This document shows positions 28,440 to 38,297 of a stretch of DNA of 64,000 bases, piece after piece. The position numbers and the translations under genes are program-made. How positions within the stretch are numbered: the stretch's first letter is position 1; every line of letters begins with the position of its first letter. Location: contig NZ_JADCKC010000003.1 of assembly GCF_014982805.1 (NCBI RefSeq), positions 186,001 through 250,000 of the forward strand, written 5' to 3'. The stretch comes from Gemmiger gallinarum. Its GTDB lineage: Bacteria > Bacillota > Clostridia > Oscillospirales > Ruminococcaceae. A model generated the notes under the pieces. That model saw only the letters and a program-made list of their open reading frames with translations, was not told the origin of the DNA and did not search any database.

Positions 28440-29392
28440 TGTGCGGTTTCCTCCGTCTCGTCGTGTTTGGGCAGTTCGGGCAGCAGAGCCTCCGAGAAGT
28501 CGGTGGCCGAGAAGAAGAGCAGATCGTCGATTTTCTCCCCCACGCCCACAAAGCGGATGGGAAGCCCCAGCTTCTGGCGGACACCGATGACGCAGCCGCC
28601 CTTGGGGGTGCCGTCCAGCTTGGTCAGCACCACGCCGGTGGCACCGGCAGCCCGGCAGAACTCCTGGGCCTGGCTGATGGCGTTCTGGCCGGTGATGGCA
28701 TCCAGCACCAGCAGTACCTCCAGGCTGGCCTCGGGGCTGGCCTTCTTGACGCTGCGGGTGATCTTGGACAGCTCATCCATCAGGCCCTTCTTGTTGTGCA
28801 GGCGTCCGGCGGTATCGGCTATGACCATATCATAACCCTTGGCCGCGGCGCTCTTGACTGCGTCAAAGATGACGGCCGCCGGGTCGGCGCCCTCCCCTGC
28901 CTTGACCAGGGGCACTTCGGCGCGCTCGGCCCACAGTTCCAGCTGCTCGCTGGCCGCGGCGCGGAAGGTATCCCCCGCCGCCAGCATGACCTTTTTGCCC
29001 AAGTCCTTGTATAAGTAGGCCAGCTTGGCGATGGTGGTGGTCTTGCCCACGCCGTTGACGCCGATGACCAGGATCACCGCCGGCTTGCCCGACAGGTCCA
29101 GGTCATCGGTGGGGCTCATCTCCAGACGGATGAGCTCCCGCAGGGCCTTGAGGGCCTGCTCGCCGGTCTTGAGGTGTTCCTCCCGCACCTTGTCCCGCAG
29201 CTCGTCCACGAGACGGATGGCACAGTCGGGGCCCACGTCGGCCAGGATGAGCTGTTCCTCCAGGTCGTTATAGAGATCGTCGTCGATCTGGGAATTGGTG
29301 AGTGTATTGACGATGCCGGCAAAAAAGCCGGTCCGGGTCTTTTCCAGACCATCGTTGATTTTTTTCTTGCGGAATGCGTCGAACAGGCCCAT
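28436..29392 (-). CDS. ftsY: Signal recognition particle receptor FtsY
   Basis: SRP receptor GTPase that brings ribosome-SRP complexes to the membrane. The 318 residues are essentially the NG core; the long acidic A domain of E. coli is absent, as usual in Firmicutes. G1 is GVNGVGKTTT, the insertion box has DTFRAAASEQL, G3 is DTAGR, and G4 is TKLDG. It lies 43 bases after smc. Confidence 0.96.
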   Translation of the reverse strand: MGLFDAFRKKKINDGLEKTRTGFFAGIVNTLTNSQIDDDLYNDLEEQLILADVGPDCAIRLVDELRDKVREEHLKTGEQALKALRELIRLEMSPTDDLDLSGKPAVILVIGVNGVGKTTTIAKLAYLYKDLGKKVMLAAGDTFRAAASEQLELWAERAEVPLVKAGEGADPAAVIFDAVKSAAAKGYDMVIADTAGRLHNKKGLMDELSKITRSVKKASPEASLEVLLVLDAITGQNAISQAQEFCRAAGATGVVLTKLDGTPKGGCVIGVRQKLGLPIRFVGVGEKIDDLLFFSATDFSEALLPELPKHDETEETAQ

Positions 29393-29435
29393 TGGGGCAC
29401 CTCCTTGGAAAATAGGGTCTATGGCCGGGCGGCTG

Positions 29436-32400
29436 TCAGGAGATCAGGTCCGCGGATACGTTGTTCAAATCCAGGCGCAGGATCTTGGAGACACCGTCCT
29501 CCTGCATGGTAACGCCGTACAGAACGTCGGCAGCCTCCATGGTGCCGCGGCGGTGGGTGATGACGATAAACTGGGTGTTCTCGGTCATGCGGCGGAGATA
29601 CTGGGCATAGCGCACCACGTTGACATCGTCCAGGGCAGCCTCGATCTCGTCCAGAATGCAGAAGGGCGAGGGATTGACCGCCAGAATGGCAAAGTAGATG
29701 GAGATGGCCACCAGCGCCTGCTCGCCGCCGGAAAGAGCCGACAGGTTCTTGATGACCTTGCCCGGGGGCGAGACCTCGATCTCGATGCCGCTTTCCAGCA
29801 CGTCGGACTCGTCGGCCAGGTAAAGGCGGGCGCTGCCGCCGCCGAACAGTTCCCGGAAAATCTGCCCGAAATGGGTGTTGATCCTCTTGAAGCTGGCGGT
29901 AAACATCTCCCGCATCTGATCGCACAGTTCGTTGATCATGCGGTTGAGCTCGGCCCGAGATTTCTCCACGTCGGTGACCTGGGCCTTCATGAAGTCGTAG
30001 CGTTCCTTGACTTCCTTGTACTCCTCGATGGCGCCCACGTTGACGTTGCCCAGGGCGCGGATCTTGCCCCGGACCTCGGTCACCTGGCGGCGCAGCTCGG
30101 TCACGTTCTCAAACTCCACACACAGAGCCTGGGCCTCGCTCTCGGCCAGCTGGTACTCCTCCCACAGCTTGGAGGCGGTGGTGTTCAGCTCGGTCTCGGC
30201 AGCGGAACGGCGCTCGGCCAGACGGGCCATCTCGCCGCTCATCCGCTCCCGCTCATCGGTCAGGGCGCGGTTTTCCTGGGTCATGCGGGTGATCTCCGCC
30301 TCTTTCTCCATGCGGGCGGTCCCCGCATCCCGGATGATCTGCTCACACTGGGCAATGCGGTTTTTGTTTTCCTCCCGGGTGCGGCGAATCTCCTCCATGG
30401 CCTGCTCGTTGTCCCGGATGTGCTGCTCCGCCGTCTCAATGGCGGCGTTCAGCTCCCGGGCCCGGGCCTCGGCCTCGCCGGTGCGCCCGGTCAGGGTCTC
30501 CACCGCCGCTGCGTGCAGGCTCAGGTCCTTCTCGGCGGTCAGGCGGGCTACCCGGTTTTCGTTGGCCGCATTGGTCAGGTGCTCCCGGTTTGTGGTGAGG
30601 GTGTCATCGCTCTCACCCAGTCCGGCCAGCTCCTTTTCACAGGCGGCCAGCTCGGTCTCGGCGGCGGCGCGGTCTTTGCCCGCCTGCTCGGCGGCGGCAC
30701 GGCTCTCGGCCAGCTGGGCTTCAAACAGGGTGATCTCCTGTTCCAACTTCTGCATGGTCTGCTCGCCCTCGTTCAGGGCGGCGGTCAGGCGGTCCAGTTC
30801 CAGAGAGGCACGCAGCCGGTCGGCAGCGGCGGTCATGCCCTCGCTGTCGGCGCCGGTGAGCTGGGCCTGCAGGGCCTCGGCTTCCGCCTTGCGCTCCCGG
30901 GCGGTTTTGGCGGCGGCATCCCGCTTCTGTTCCAGCACGGTCAGGCGGGCGTGCAGCTCTTCCAGCTCCTGCTTGCGGCTGAACACACCCACGCTGCGGG
31001 CGGTGGAGCCGCCGGTAAAGCTACCGCCCGCGTTGATGACCTGGCCGTCCAGGGTGACAATGCGGTTGCGGTAGCCCAGATTGCGGGCCACGGCGGAGGC
31101 CTCAGTCAGGTCCTCCACCACAATGATGCGGCCCAGCAGGTTGTTGACAATATTCTGATACCGGGGGTCGGCGCTGACCAGATCGGCGGCCACCTCGGCG
31201 GTGCCGGTGAGGCGGCCGCTGAAGCGGCTGCCCTGCACCGTGTCCAGAGGCAGGAAGGTGGCGCGGCCGCCCTTCTCCGCCTTGAGGAAGGCGATGGCTG
31301 CCCGGGCGGCGGATTCGTCCTCCACCACGATGTTCTGGAGGGCAAAGCCCAGGGCCGTCTCGATGGCAACCTCGTAGCCCTTGCGGACGGTGAGGATGCC
31401 CGCCACCGGGCCGATGATGCCCCGCAAACGGCGGGAGGCAGCGGCTTTCATGACGGTCTTGACGCTCTGCTGGTAGCCGTCCATATTCCGTTCCAGGTCC
31501 TGCAGGATGTGCACCCGCTGGGTGGCGGCGCTCAGTTCCCGCTCGGCCTTCTGCAAAGCATCGGCGGCCTCGGCCTGCTGCTTTTTGCGGCTGTCCAGCT
31601 TGAGGCGCAGGCCTGCTTTGATGTTGTCCAGGCGGGTGACGGCCTCCTCCGCCTCCTTCAGGCGGGCGGCGGCCTGTTCCTTTGCCTCCTCCGCCGTGCG
31701 GGCAGTCTCGGCAGCGGCTTCCTTGCTGGCGCGGGCGTCGGTCAGACGGGCCTGGGCAGCGTTGGCGGCACTCTCCGCCGTGGCGGCCTGCACCTGGGCT
31801 GCGGTGGCTTCCTGCTGGTGCCGCACCATAGCGGCGTTGATGAGGTCGCGGCGCTCACCGCTCTGGCGGGCCTGCTGTTCCAGTTCGGAGAGCTGCTGTT
31901 GCAATTCCTCCGCCTGGCGGTCGATGCCGGCAATTTTTGCGTTGAGCTCCTCCATGGCGGCACGGTGGGAGGCGATTTCCTCCTCGATGCCGCGGCGGCC
32001 TTCGCCGGAGCGTTCCAGCTCGGCTTTGGCATCCTCGATCTGGCGGCGGCTGTGCTCGTTCTCGTTTTCCAGAACGGCAATGCGGCTCTCACTGCCGGCA
32101 TTCTTCTCGGTGACTTCCCGGATCTCGGCGTTGGCCTCATCCGCACGGATCATCAGCTGCTGGGACTCGGCCCGCAGCTGGTCAGCCCGCTCGTCGTACT
32201 GTTCCAGATTGCGGCTGATGCGGTCGTAATCCGCCTGGGCGGCCTCATACTTTCGCTGCTGGTCCCGCACCGTGTCCTTGGCACGGCGGATGGCGTCCAC
32301 CCACAGGGTGACTTCCAGGCTTTTGCGGGTCTCGGACAGGGTCAGAAACTGCTGGGCCTTCTCGCTGTCCCGCTTGAGGGGGCCCACCCGGCGTTCCAGT

Positions 32401-32993
32401 TCGCCCAGAATGTCCCGCAGCCGTTCCAGATTGCCCTCGGCGGCGGCCAGGCGGCGCTCGGCCTCGTTCTTGCGGTAACGGTAGCGGGCAATGCCCGAGG
32501 CTTCCTCAAAGATTTCCCGGCGCTCCCCCGACTTGGCGGCCACGATCTCGGCGATGCGGCCCTGGCCTACGATGGCATAGCCGTCCCGGCCCAGACCGGT
32601 GTCCAGAAGCAGCTCATACACATCTTTGAGGCGGACGCTCTGACCGTTGATGCTGTATTCACTTTCGCCGCTGCGGTAGTACCGGCGGCCAATGACCACC
32701 TCGTCGGCATCCATATCCAGACGGTGGTCGGAGTTGTCGATGGTCAGGCTGACCGAAGCATAGCCCATGGCGCCGCGGGTCTGGGTTCCGCCAAAAATGA
32801 CATCCTCCATTTTGCCCGCGCCGCGCAGCTGCTTGGAACTGGTCTCGCCCATGACCCAGCGGATGGCGTCGGAGATGTTGCTCTTGCCCGAGCCGTTGGG
32901 GCCCACAACGCCGGTGATGCCCTCGCCGATGGTCAGACGGGTCTTGTCCGGAAAGCTTTTGAAGCCCTGAATTTCAAGTTCTTTCAGACGCAT
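29436..32993 (-). CDS. smc: Chromosome segregation protein SMC
   Basis: A 1185-residue SMC ATPase of the condensin-like complex that organises the chromosome. It has Walker A GPNGSGKSN (31-39), about 300 residues of coiled coil, a hinge near ~510-680 (GIIGPVAGILTVRKGYEVAI onward), the return coiled coil, and the C-terminal signature LSGGEQALVAI followed by Walker B FCILDEIEAALDD. The partners ScpA and ScpB are not in the window. The start at 32993 matches the family MRLKELEIQGFKSFP. The gene order rnc-smc-ftsY is the classic Firmicutes cluster. Confidence 0.98.
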   Translation of the reverse strand: MRLKELEIQGFKSFPDKTRLTIGEGITGVVGPNGSGKSNISDAIRWVMGETSSKQLRGAGKMEDVIFGGTQTRGAMGYASVSLTIDNSDHRLDMDADEVVIGRRYYRSGESEYSINGQSVRLKDVYELLLDTGLGRDGYAIVGQGRIAEIVAAKSGERREIFEEASGIARYRYRKNEAERRLAAAEGNLERLRDILGELERRVGPLKRDSEKAQQFLTLSETRKSLEVTLWVDAIRRAKDTVRDQQRKYEAAQADYDRISRNLEQYDERADQLRAESQQLMIRADEANAEIREVTEKNAGSESRIAVLENENEHSRRQIEDAKAELERSGEGRRGIEEEIASHRAAMEELNAKIAGIDRQAEELQQQLSELEQQARQSGERRDLINAAMVRHQQEATAAQVQAATAESAANAAQARLTDARASKEAAAETARTAEEAKEQAAARLKEAEEAVTRLDNIKAGLRLKLDSRKKQQAEAADALQKAERELSAATQRVHILQDLERNMDGYQQSVKTVMKAAASRRLRGIIGPVAGILTVRKGYEVAIETALGFALQNIVVEDESAARAAIAFLKAEKGGRATFLPLDTVQGSRFSGRLTGTAEVAADLVSADPRYQNIVNNLLGRIIVVEDLTEASAVARNLGYRNRIVTLDGQVINAGGSFTGGSTARSVGVFSRKQELEELHARLTVLEQKRDAAAKTARERKAEAEALQAQLTGADSEGMTAAADRLRASLELDRLTAALNEGEQTMQKLEQEITLFEAQLAESRAAAEQAGKDRAAAETELAACEKELAGLGESDDTLTTNREHLTNAANENRVARLTAEKDLSLHAAAVETLTGRTGEAEARARELNAAIETAEQHIRDNEQAMEEIRRTREENKNRIAQCEQIIRDAGTARMEKEAEITRMTQENRALTDERERMSGEMARLAERRSAAETELNTTASKLWEEYQLAESEAQALCVEFENVTELRRQVTEVRGKIRALGNVNVGAIEEYKEVKERYDFMKAQVTDVEKSRAELNRMINELCDQMREMFTASFKRINTHFGQIFRELFGGGSARLYLADESDVLESGIEIEVSPPGKVIKNLSALSGGEQALVAISIYFAILAVNPSPFCILDEIEAALDDVNVVRYAQYLRRMTENTQFIVITHRRGTMEAADVLYGVTMQEDGVSKILRLDLNNVSADLIS

Positions 32994-33029
32994 AGAAGGG
33001 ATACTTCTCCTTTGTATGTGGCAGGCGGA

Positions 33030-33713
33030 TCAGGTCTTGTGGATCAGGCCCATGAGGCGCAGCGCTTCCCGTGCGGCATGCTGCTCGGCCGACTTTTTGC
33101 TGCGGCCCTCGCCCCGGGCGATGCAGTTGGAGTTCAGATAAACCGCCACCTCAAACCGCTTGTCGTGGTCGGGACCGGACTCGGCCTCCACCTCATAGTG
33201 GAGCTTTTCCTCGGGATTCTGCTGGATGACTTCCTGCAGTTTGGTCTTGTAATCCTCCTCGGCAGTCTTTCCCTCGGTGAGGAAAGGCTGAATGAAGCCG
33301 CGGGCCGCTTCCAGCCCGCCGTCCAGGTACAGCGCCGCGATGACTGCCTCAAAGGCGTCGGAGACCACGCTGGGACGCTCCCGGCCGCCGCCCAGTTCCT
33401 CGCCGCGTCCCAGCCGCAGATAGGTGCCCAGCTCGATCTCCTGGGCAAACTGGAAGAGGGCGTCCTCACTGACAAGGGAGGCGCGCATGCGGGTCAGTTC
33501 ACCCTCGGGGCGGGTGGAGTGGTGGAACAGATAATCCGCCGCCACCACCGACAGCACACTGTCGCCCAGGAATTCCAGACGCTCGTTGTGCTGCACCGGG
33601 GTGCGGGATTCGTTGGCATAGCTGGTATGGGTCAGCGCTGTGGTCAGCAGCGTTTTGTCTTTGAAATGGTAGCCCAGCTTTTCCTCAAGCTGTGCGGGGG
33701 AACGAGTTTTCAT
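33030..33713 (-). CDS. rnc: Ribonuclease III
   Basis: Double-strand-specific endoribonuclease for rRNA and mRNA processing. The 227 residues have the catalytic signature NERLEFLGDSVL (43-54), a second acidic motif DAFEAVIAALYLDGG, and a C-terminal dsRNA-binding domain ending in GRSKKSAEQHAAREAL. The start at 33713 overlaps the plsX stop by four bases. A longer upstream frame has no family similarity. Confidence 0.97.
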   Translation of the reverse strand: MKTRSPAQLEEKLGYHFKDKTLLTTALTHTSYANESRTPVQHNERLEFLGDSVLSVVAADYLFHHSTRPEGELTRMRASLVSEDALFQFAQEIELGTYLRLGRGEELGGGRERPSVVSDAFEAVIAALYLDGGLEAARGFIQPFLTEGKTAEEDYKTKLQEVIQQNPEEKLHYEVEAESGPDHDKRFEVAVYLNSNCIARGEGRSKKSAEQHAAREALRLMGLIHKT

Positions 33714-34747
33714 GCTTCCACGCCCTTTTTCATGGTAGTATCGGCTGTTTCCAGCTCGGCAAGCGCTGCCGACATCGTGCCGCAGAGATCCTCCTCCACG
33801 CAGATGCGGGCCTGACGGATGGCATTTTTGATGCCCTTGGCCTTGCTGGAACCGTGGGCCTTGATGACCGGCTTGGCAGTGCCCAGCAGGGGCGCGCCGC
33901 CCACTTCCTCGGAGTCCATCTTGTGCTTGATGCCCTTCAGGCCGCCCTTGACGCCCAGATAGCACAGCTTGGTGACGATACTGTGCATAAACACGTCCTT
34001 GAGCATACCCAGCAGGCTCTTGGCAACGCCCTCGGTGAGTTTGAGGACCACGTTGCCCACAAAGCCGTCGCAGACCACCACGTCCACGTTGCCGGCGGGG
34101 ATGTCACGGGGCTCGATGTTGCCCACAAAACGGATGACGGGATTTTCCCGCATAAGGCCGTGGGCTTCCCGGTAGATAGGAGTGCCCTTGGTGTCCTCGG
34201 CGCCGTTGTTCACCAGAGCCACGGCGGGGTCGGGGCGGCCCATGACCTTTTTGGCATAGACGCTGCCCATGACCGCAAAGGCATTGAGGGTGGTGGCGCG
34301 GCATTCCACGTTGGCGCCGCAGTCCAGCAGCAGATAGTTCTGTGCCAGGCCGGGCATGGGAGTGGCCAGCGCCGGACGCTTGACCCCCTTGACAGTGCGG
34401 ACAATGAGGCTGGCACCCACGTGCAGCGCACCCGTGGAGCCCGCCGAGACGAAGGCGTCGCCCTCGCCGTTTTTGAGCATGGTCAGGCCGCGCACCAGGC
34501 TGGAGTCAGTCTTGTGACGGGCCGCCTTGACGGGGTCGTCGTGCATGGAAACGACCTCCCGGCAGTCGATGACCTCCATGCCGTCCAGGGAGATGTTATT
34601 CTCCTTTGCGGTCTTTTCAATGACATCGGCCTGACCCAGGAGCACCAGCTCCATACCATCGCCGAACTCACGCACGGCGTCCGCCGCGCCCTGAAGCACA
34701 CACAGCGGCGCGTTGTCGCCGCCCATGGCATCCACCAGAATTTTCAT
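33710..34747 (-). CDS. plsX: Phosphate acyltransferase PlsX
   Basis: Makes acyl-phosphate from acyl-ACP for phospholipid synthesis. The 345 residues begin MKILVDAMGGDNAP, the family hallmark, and include GALHVGASLIVRTVKGVKRPAL and DCGANVECRA. In many Firmicutes fabD, fabG and acpP lie between plsX and rnc; here rnc follows directly with a four-base overlap, so those genes must be elsewhere. Confidence 0.96.
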   Translation of the reverse strand: MKILVDAMGGDNAPLCVLQGAADAVREFGDGMELVLLGQADVIEKTAKENNISLDGMEVIDCREVVSMHDDPVKAARHKTDSSLVRGLTMLKNGEGDAFVSAGSTGALHVGASLIVRTVKGVKRPALATPMPGLAQNYLLLDCGANVECRATTLNAFAVMGSVYAKKVMGRPDPAVALVNNGAEDTKGTPIYREAHGLMRENPVIRFVGNIEPRDIPAGNVDVVVCDGFVGNVVLKLTEGVAKSLLGMLKDVFMHSIVTKLCYLGVKGGLKGIKHKMDSEEVGGAPLLGTAKPVIKAHGSSKAKGIKNAIRQARICVEEDLCGTMSAALAELETADTTMKKGVEA

Positions 34748-34767
34748 ACGTTCCCCTCTCTTTCAAA

Positions 34768-36087
34768 TCATTGACACTGGGCAGGGCCTTCACTGTCGCG
34801 GACCCACCCGGCCATGGCCGCCTGCGCGGTCTCGGACAGAGCGGCATAGCGTTCCCGCTTGTCCCGGATATCGGGGCGCGGGGGCAGAATGCCCATGTTG
34901 GCGCCCATCGGCTGGAAATCTTTGTTGGCTGTGGTGATGTAACGGATCAGTGCGCCGCACATCGTGGTTTCCGGCGGGGGCGTCCAGGGGAGGCCCCGCA
35001 GCCGGGCATACAGGCTGCGGGCGGCCAGCAGTCCCGAGGCCGCGCTCTCCATGTAGCCCTCGAAGCCGGTGATCTGCCCGGCAAAAAAGACGTTGGGATG
35101 CTCCCGCAGGCAGAGGGCGTCGGTGAGTACCGCCGGGCTGTCCAGGAAGGTATTGCGGTGCATGACGCCGTAGCGCACAAACTCCGCATGCTCCAAACCA
35201 GGGATCATGGAGAAGACCCGCTTCTGCTCCCCCCACTTGAGGTTGGTCTGGAAGCCCACCAGGTTGTACAGGGTGCGGCCGGTATTTTCCGCCCGCAGCT
35301 GGACGTTGGCCCAGGGACGGTGGCCGGTGCGGGGGTCCCGCAGGCCCACCGGGCGCAGGGGGCCGTACCGGATGGTATCCGCTCCGCGGCCCGCCATCAC
35401 CTCAATGGGCATACACCCCTCGTAGACGGTCATGGGGGTGTCGAAGTCATGAAGCGGTGCCCGCTCGGCGCTGACCAGGGCGGTATAGAAGGCCTCGTAC
35501 TCTTCCTTATTGAAGGGGCAGTTGAGGTAGTCGGCTTCTCCCCGGCCATAGCGGGAGGCTGCAAAAATGCGGTCCATGTCCAGGCTCTCCGCCGTAACGA
35601 TGGGGGCTACCGCATCATAAAAGCTGAGCCGGTGGCTGCCGGTGAGGGATGCAATGGCCTCCCCCAGCCTGCCGTCGGTCAGGGGTCCGGTGGCAACCAG
35701 AACGGGCCGGTCCTCCGGCAGGGAGGTGACTTCCTCACGGTGCACCGTGATGCCGGGGTGGTTTTCCACCATTTGGGTGACGGCCTCCGAGAACTTGTCC
35801 CGGTCCACTGCCAGGGCGCCGCCCGCCGCCACACGGGCGGTCTCAGCGGCGTCCAGAAGATGGGAGCCCATGGCCCGCATCTCCAGCTTGAGCAGGCCGG
35901 ATGCCGAGTCGGGGCGCTCCGCCTTGAGGGAGTTGGAGCAGATCAGTTCGGCAAAGCCGGCGCTTTTGTGGGCGGGGGAAAAACGGGCGGGTTTCTGCTC
36001 GTACAGATCCACGGCCACACCATGGTCCGCCAGCCAGAGGGCGGCCTCACTGCCGGCCAGTCCGGCGCCCAGAACGTTTACTTGCAT
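34768..36087 (-). CDS. trmFO: tRNA (uracil-54-C5)-methyltransferase TrmFO
   Basis: FAD and methylenetetrahydrofolate-dependent enzyme that makes ribothymidine at tRNA position 54 in many Gram-positives. The 439 residues begin with the dinucleotide fold VNVLGAGLAGSEAALWLA. Cysteine motifs LICSNSLKAERPDS and YLNCPFNKEEYEAFY match the catalytic cysteines of the family, and GQITGFEGYMESAASGLLA is typical of the C-terminal FAD contact. The start at 36087 has GGAAAGGA upstream. TopA lies 25 bases upstream, a conserved pairing. Confidence 0.97.
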   Translation of the reverse strand: MQVNVLGAGLAGSEAALWLADHGVAVDLYEQKPARFSPAHKSAGFAELICSNSLKAERPDSASGLLKLEMRAMGSHLLDAAETARVAAGGALAVDRDKFSEAVTQMVENHPGITVHREEVTSLPEDRPVLVATGPLTDGRLGEAIASLTGSHRLSFYDAVAPIVTAESLDMDRIFAASRYGRGEADYLNCPFNKEEYEAFYTALVSAERAPLHDFDTPMTVYEGCMPIEVMAGRGADTIRYGPLRPVGLRDPRTGHRPWANVQLRAENTGRTLYNLVGFQTNLKWGEQKRVFSMIPGLEHAEFVRYGVMHRNTFLDSPAVLTDALCLREHPNVFFAGQITGFEGYMESAASGLLAARSLYARLRGLPWTPPPETTMCGALIRYITTANKDFQPMGANMGILPPRPDIRDKRERYAALSETAQAAMAGWVRDSEGPAQCQ

Positions 36088-36112
36088 AGAGGTTCCTTTC
36101 CCATCGGGGAGG

Positions 36113-38191
36113 TTATTTTTTCTCCACCGGTTTTTCAAAGCCGCAGCCTTCCTTGGCGCAGTAGAGCATGCCCTTTTTCTTGAACAGCGTGGCGCCGCAC
36201 TTGGGGCAGGTCTCGGGCACCGGCTCGTCCCAGGTCATGAACTTGCAGTTGGGATAGTTGCCGCAGCCGTAATAGACGCGGCCGCGGGCGCTCTTGCGCA
36301 CCAGCATATGGCCGCCGCACAGGGGGCAGAGTCCGCCGGTATCCTTGACCAGGGGGCGGGTGTTCTTGCAGTCGGGGAAGCCGCTGCAGGCCAAAAACTT
36401 GCCGTAGCGGCCCGACTTGATGACCATGGGCTTGCCGCACTTGTCGCAGATCTCATCGGTGGGGATGTCCGCCACCTTGACCCGCTTGCCTTCCATGTTC
36501 TTTTCCGCGTTTTCCAGGCTCTTGGCAAAGCCCTTGTAGAACTCGTCCACCGTGTCCACCCAGTTGGCCTTGCCGTTTTCCACGGTATCCAGTTTCTTCT
36601 CCATATCGGCGGAGAAGGTCACGTCCACGATATCGGGGAACTGATCCAGCATAACACTGTTCACCGCCTGGCCCAGAGGAGTGGTGCGCAGCTTTTTGCC
36701 GTCGCGCTCCACATAGCCGCGGTCGACGATGGTAGTGATGATGGGGGCGTAGGTGGAAGGACGGCCGATGCCGTTTTCCTCCAGGGCATGGATCAGGGTA
36801 GCTTCGGTGTAGAGCGGCGGCGGCTGGGTGAATTTCTGGTCGGCATGGAGCTTTTCCAGAGGCAGGGTCTGGCCCTGTTCCAGGGGAGGCAGGGCGGTCT
36901 CCTTTTTCTCCTTGTCGTCGGTGGCCTCCTCATAAAGGGCGGTGTAGCCGTCAAAAGCCACCTGGTAGCCGCTGGCACGGAAGAGGTAATTCCCCGCCGT
37001 GATGCCTACCGAGACGGTATCCTGCTCACAGTCCGCCATCTGGCTGGCCATAAAGCGGCTCCAGATCAGACGGTAGAGCTTGGCGGTGTCGCCGGTCAGG
37101 CTGCCATCCACCTCGTCGGGGGTCAGACCCGGCACCGAGGGACGGATGGCTTCATGGGCGTCCTGGGCGGCGGTGGCGGAGCGGGACTTGTACTTGCGCT
37201 TGGTCTTGCAGATATAGCGCTCGCCCCAGCGGCCGCCGATATACTCCTTGGCCGCGGCCACCGCCTCGTCGGAGACGCGCAGCGAGTCGGTACGCATATA
37301 AGTGATGAGGCCGATGGCGCCGTGACCGGCGATCTCCACGCCTTCATACAGCGTCTGGGCGGCCCGCATGGTGCGGGTAGCCGAGAAGCCGTAGCGGCGG
37401 CTGGCCTCCTGCTGCAGGGTGGAGGTGATGAAGGGCGGCGGCGGCACACGGCGGCGGCGTCCCTTGTCCACCTGGGTGACGGTGTAGGTCTTGCCCTCCA
37501 GGGCAGCCAGAATGCCGTCGGCCTGGTCCTTGTTGGTGACTGCCAGCTTTTTGCCCGCGGCATCGGCGGCCAGCCGGGCGGTGAAGGCGGTGCGGCCCTG
37601 GCCGAACTCGGCGTCGATGTTCCAGTACTCGTCGGGGACGAACTTTTCGATTTCCAGCTCCCGGTCCCGGATCAGGCGCACAGCCACGCTCTGCACCCGT
37701 CCGGCGGAAAGGCCCCGGCGGACCTTGCGCCACAGAAAGGGCGACAGCTTGTAGCCCACCAGGCGGTCCAGCTCACGCCGGGCCTGCTGGGCATTGAACA
37801 GGTCCATATCGATGGCCCGGGGATGAGCCATGCCCTCCTGCACGCCTTTCTTGGTGATCTCGTCAAAGGTGACGCGGTTGGGCTGGGACGGGTCCAGCCC
37901 CAGTACGTTGGCCAGATGCCAGCTGATGGCTTCTCCCTCGCGGTCCGGATCGGTGGCCAGCAGTACGCCGTCGGCGTGCTTGGCCTCGTCCTTGAGCTCA
38001 CGGACCAGCTTTTCCTTGCCTTTGATGGTGATATAGCGCGGCGTGTAGCCGTTCTCCACGTCGATGCCCAGCTGGGAGGCGGGCAGGTCGCGGATATGGC
38101 CCATGCTTGCCGTGACCTTGTAGTCTTTGCCAAGGTATTTGCCGATGGTCTTTGCCTTGGCGGGGGATTCCACGATGACTAACTTTGCCAT
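36113..38191 (-). CDS. topA: DNA topoisomerase I
   Basis: Type IA topoisomerase relaxing negative supercoils. The 692 residues start MAKLVIVESPAKAKTI, the Toprim entry; acidic Toprim residues lie in ATDPDREGEAISWHL, and the active-site tyrosine is in GLITYMRTDSLR. Three C-terminal four-cysteine zinc motifs follow: CDKCG...CSGFPDC, CPLCG...CGNYPNC and CPKCG...CAKEGC. The start at 38191 has AGGAG 11 bases away. Confidence 0.98.
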   Translation of the reverse strand: MAKLVIVESPAKAKTIGKYLGKDYKVTASMGHIRDLPASQLGIDVENGYTPRYITIKGKEKLVRELKDEAKHADGVLLATDPDREGEAISWHLANVLGLDPSQPNRVTFDEITKKGVQEGMAHPRAIDMDLFNAQQARRELDRLVGYKLSPFLWRKVRRGLSAGRVQSVAVRLIRDRELEIEKFVPDEYWNIDAEFGQGRTAFTARLAADAAGKKLAVTNKDQADGILAALEGKTYTVTQVDKGRRRRVPPPPFITSTLQQEASRRYGFSATRTMRAAQTLYEGVEIAGHGAIGLITYMRTDSLRVSDEAVAAAKEYIGGRWGERYICKTKRKYKSRSATAAQDAHEAIRPSVPGLTPDEVDGSLTGDTAKLYRLIWSRFMASQMADCEQDTVSVGITAGNYLFRASGYQVAFDGYTALYEEATDDKEKKETALPPLEQGQTLPLEKLHADQKFTQPPPLYTEATLIHALEENGIGRPSTYAPIITTIVDRGYVERDGKKLRTTPLGQAVNSVMLDQFPDIVDVTFSADMEKKLDTVENGKANWVDTVDEFYKGFAKSLENAEKNMEGKRVKVADIPTDEICDKCGKPMVIKSGRYGKFLACSGFPDCKNTRPLVKDTGGLCPLCGGHMLVRKSARGRVYYGCGNYPNCKFMTWDEPVPETCPKCGATLFKKKGMLYCAKEGCGFEKPVEKK

Positions 38192-38297
38192 GTGTGATGA
38201 CACTCCTGTCTGAGGCCGCCGAAACAGCGGCGGCGCTGGTCTGCCGGAGCACAAACATCCGGCTTGATACAAATATGCCCGCCTGGAAACGATCTTT

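Noticed and set aside
29295-33815. Very long open frame on the plus strand opposite smc and rnc
   Set aside because: It is antisense to clear SMC, FtsY and RNase III sequences, has no family similarity and a skewed Leu/Gly/His composition; GC-rich codon use opens the opposite frame.
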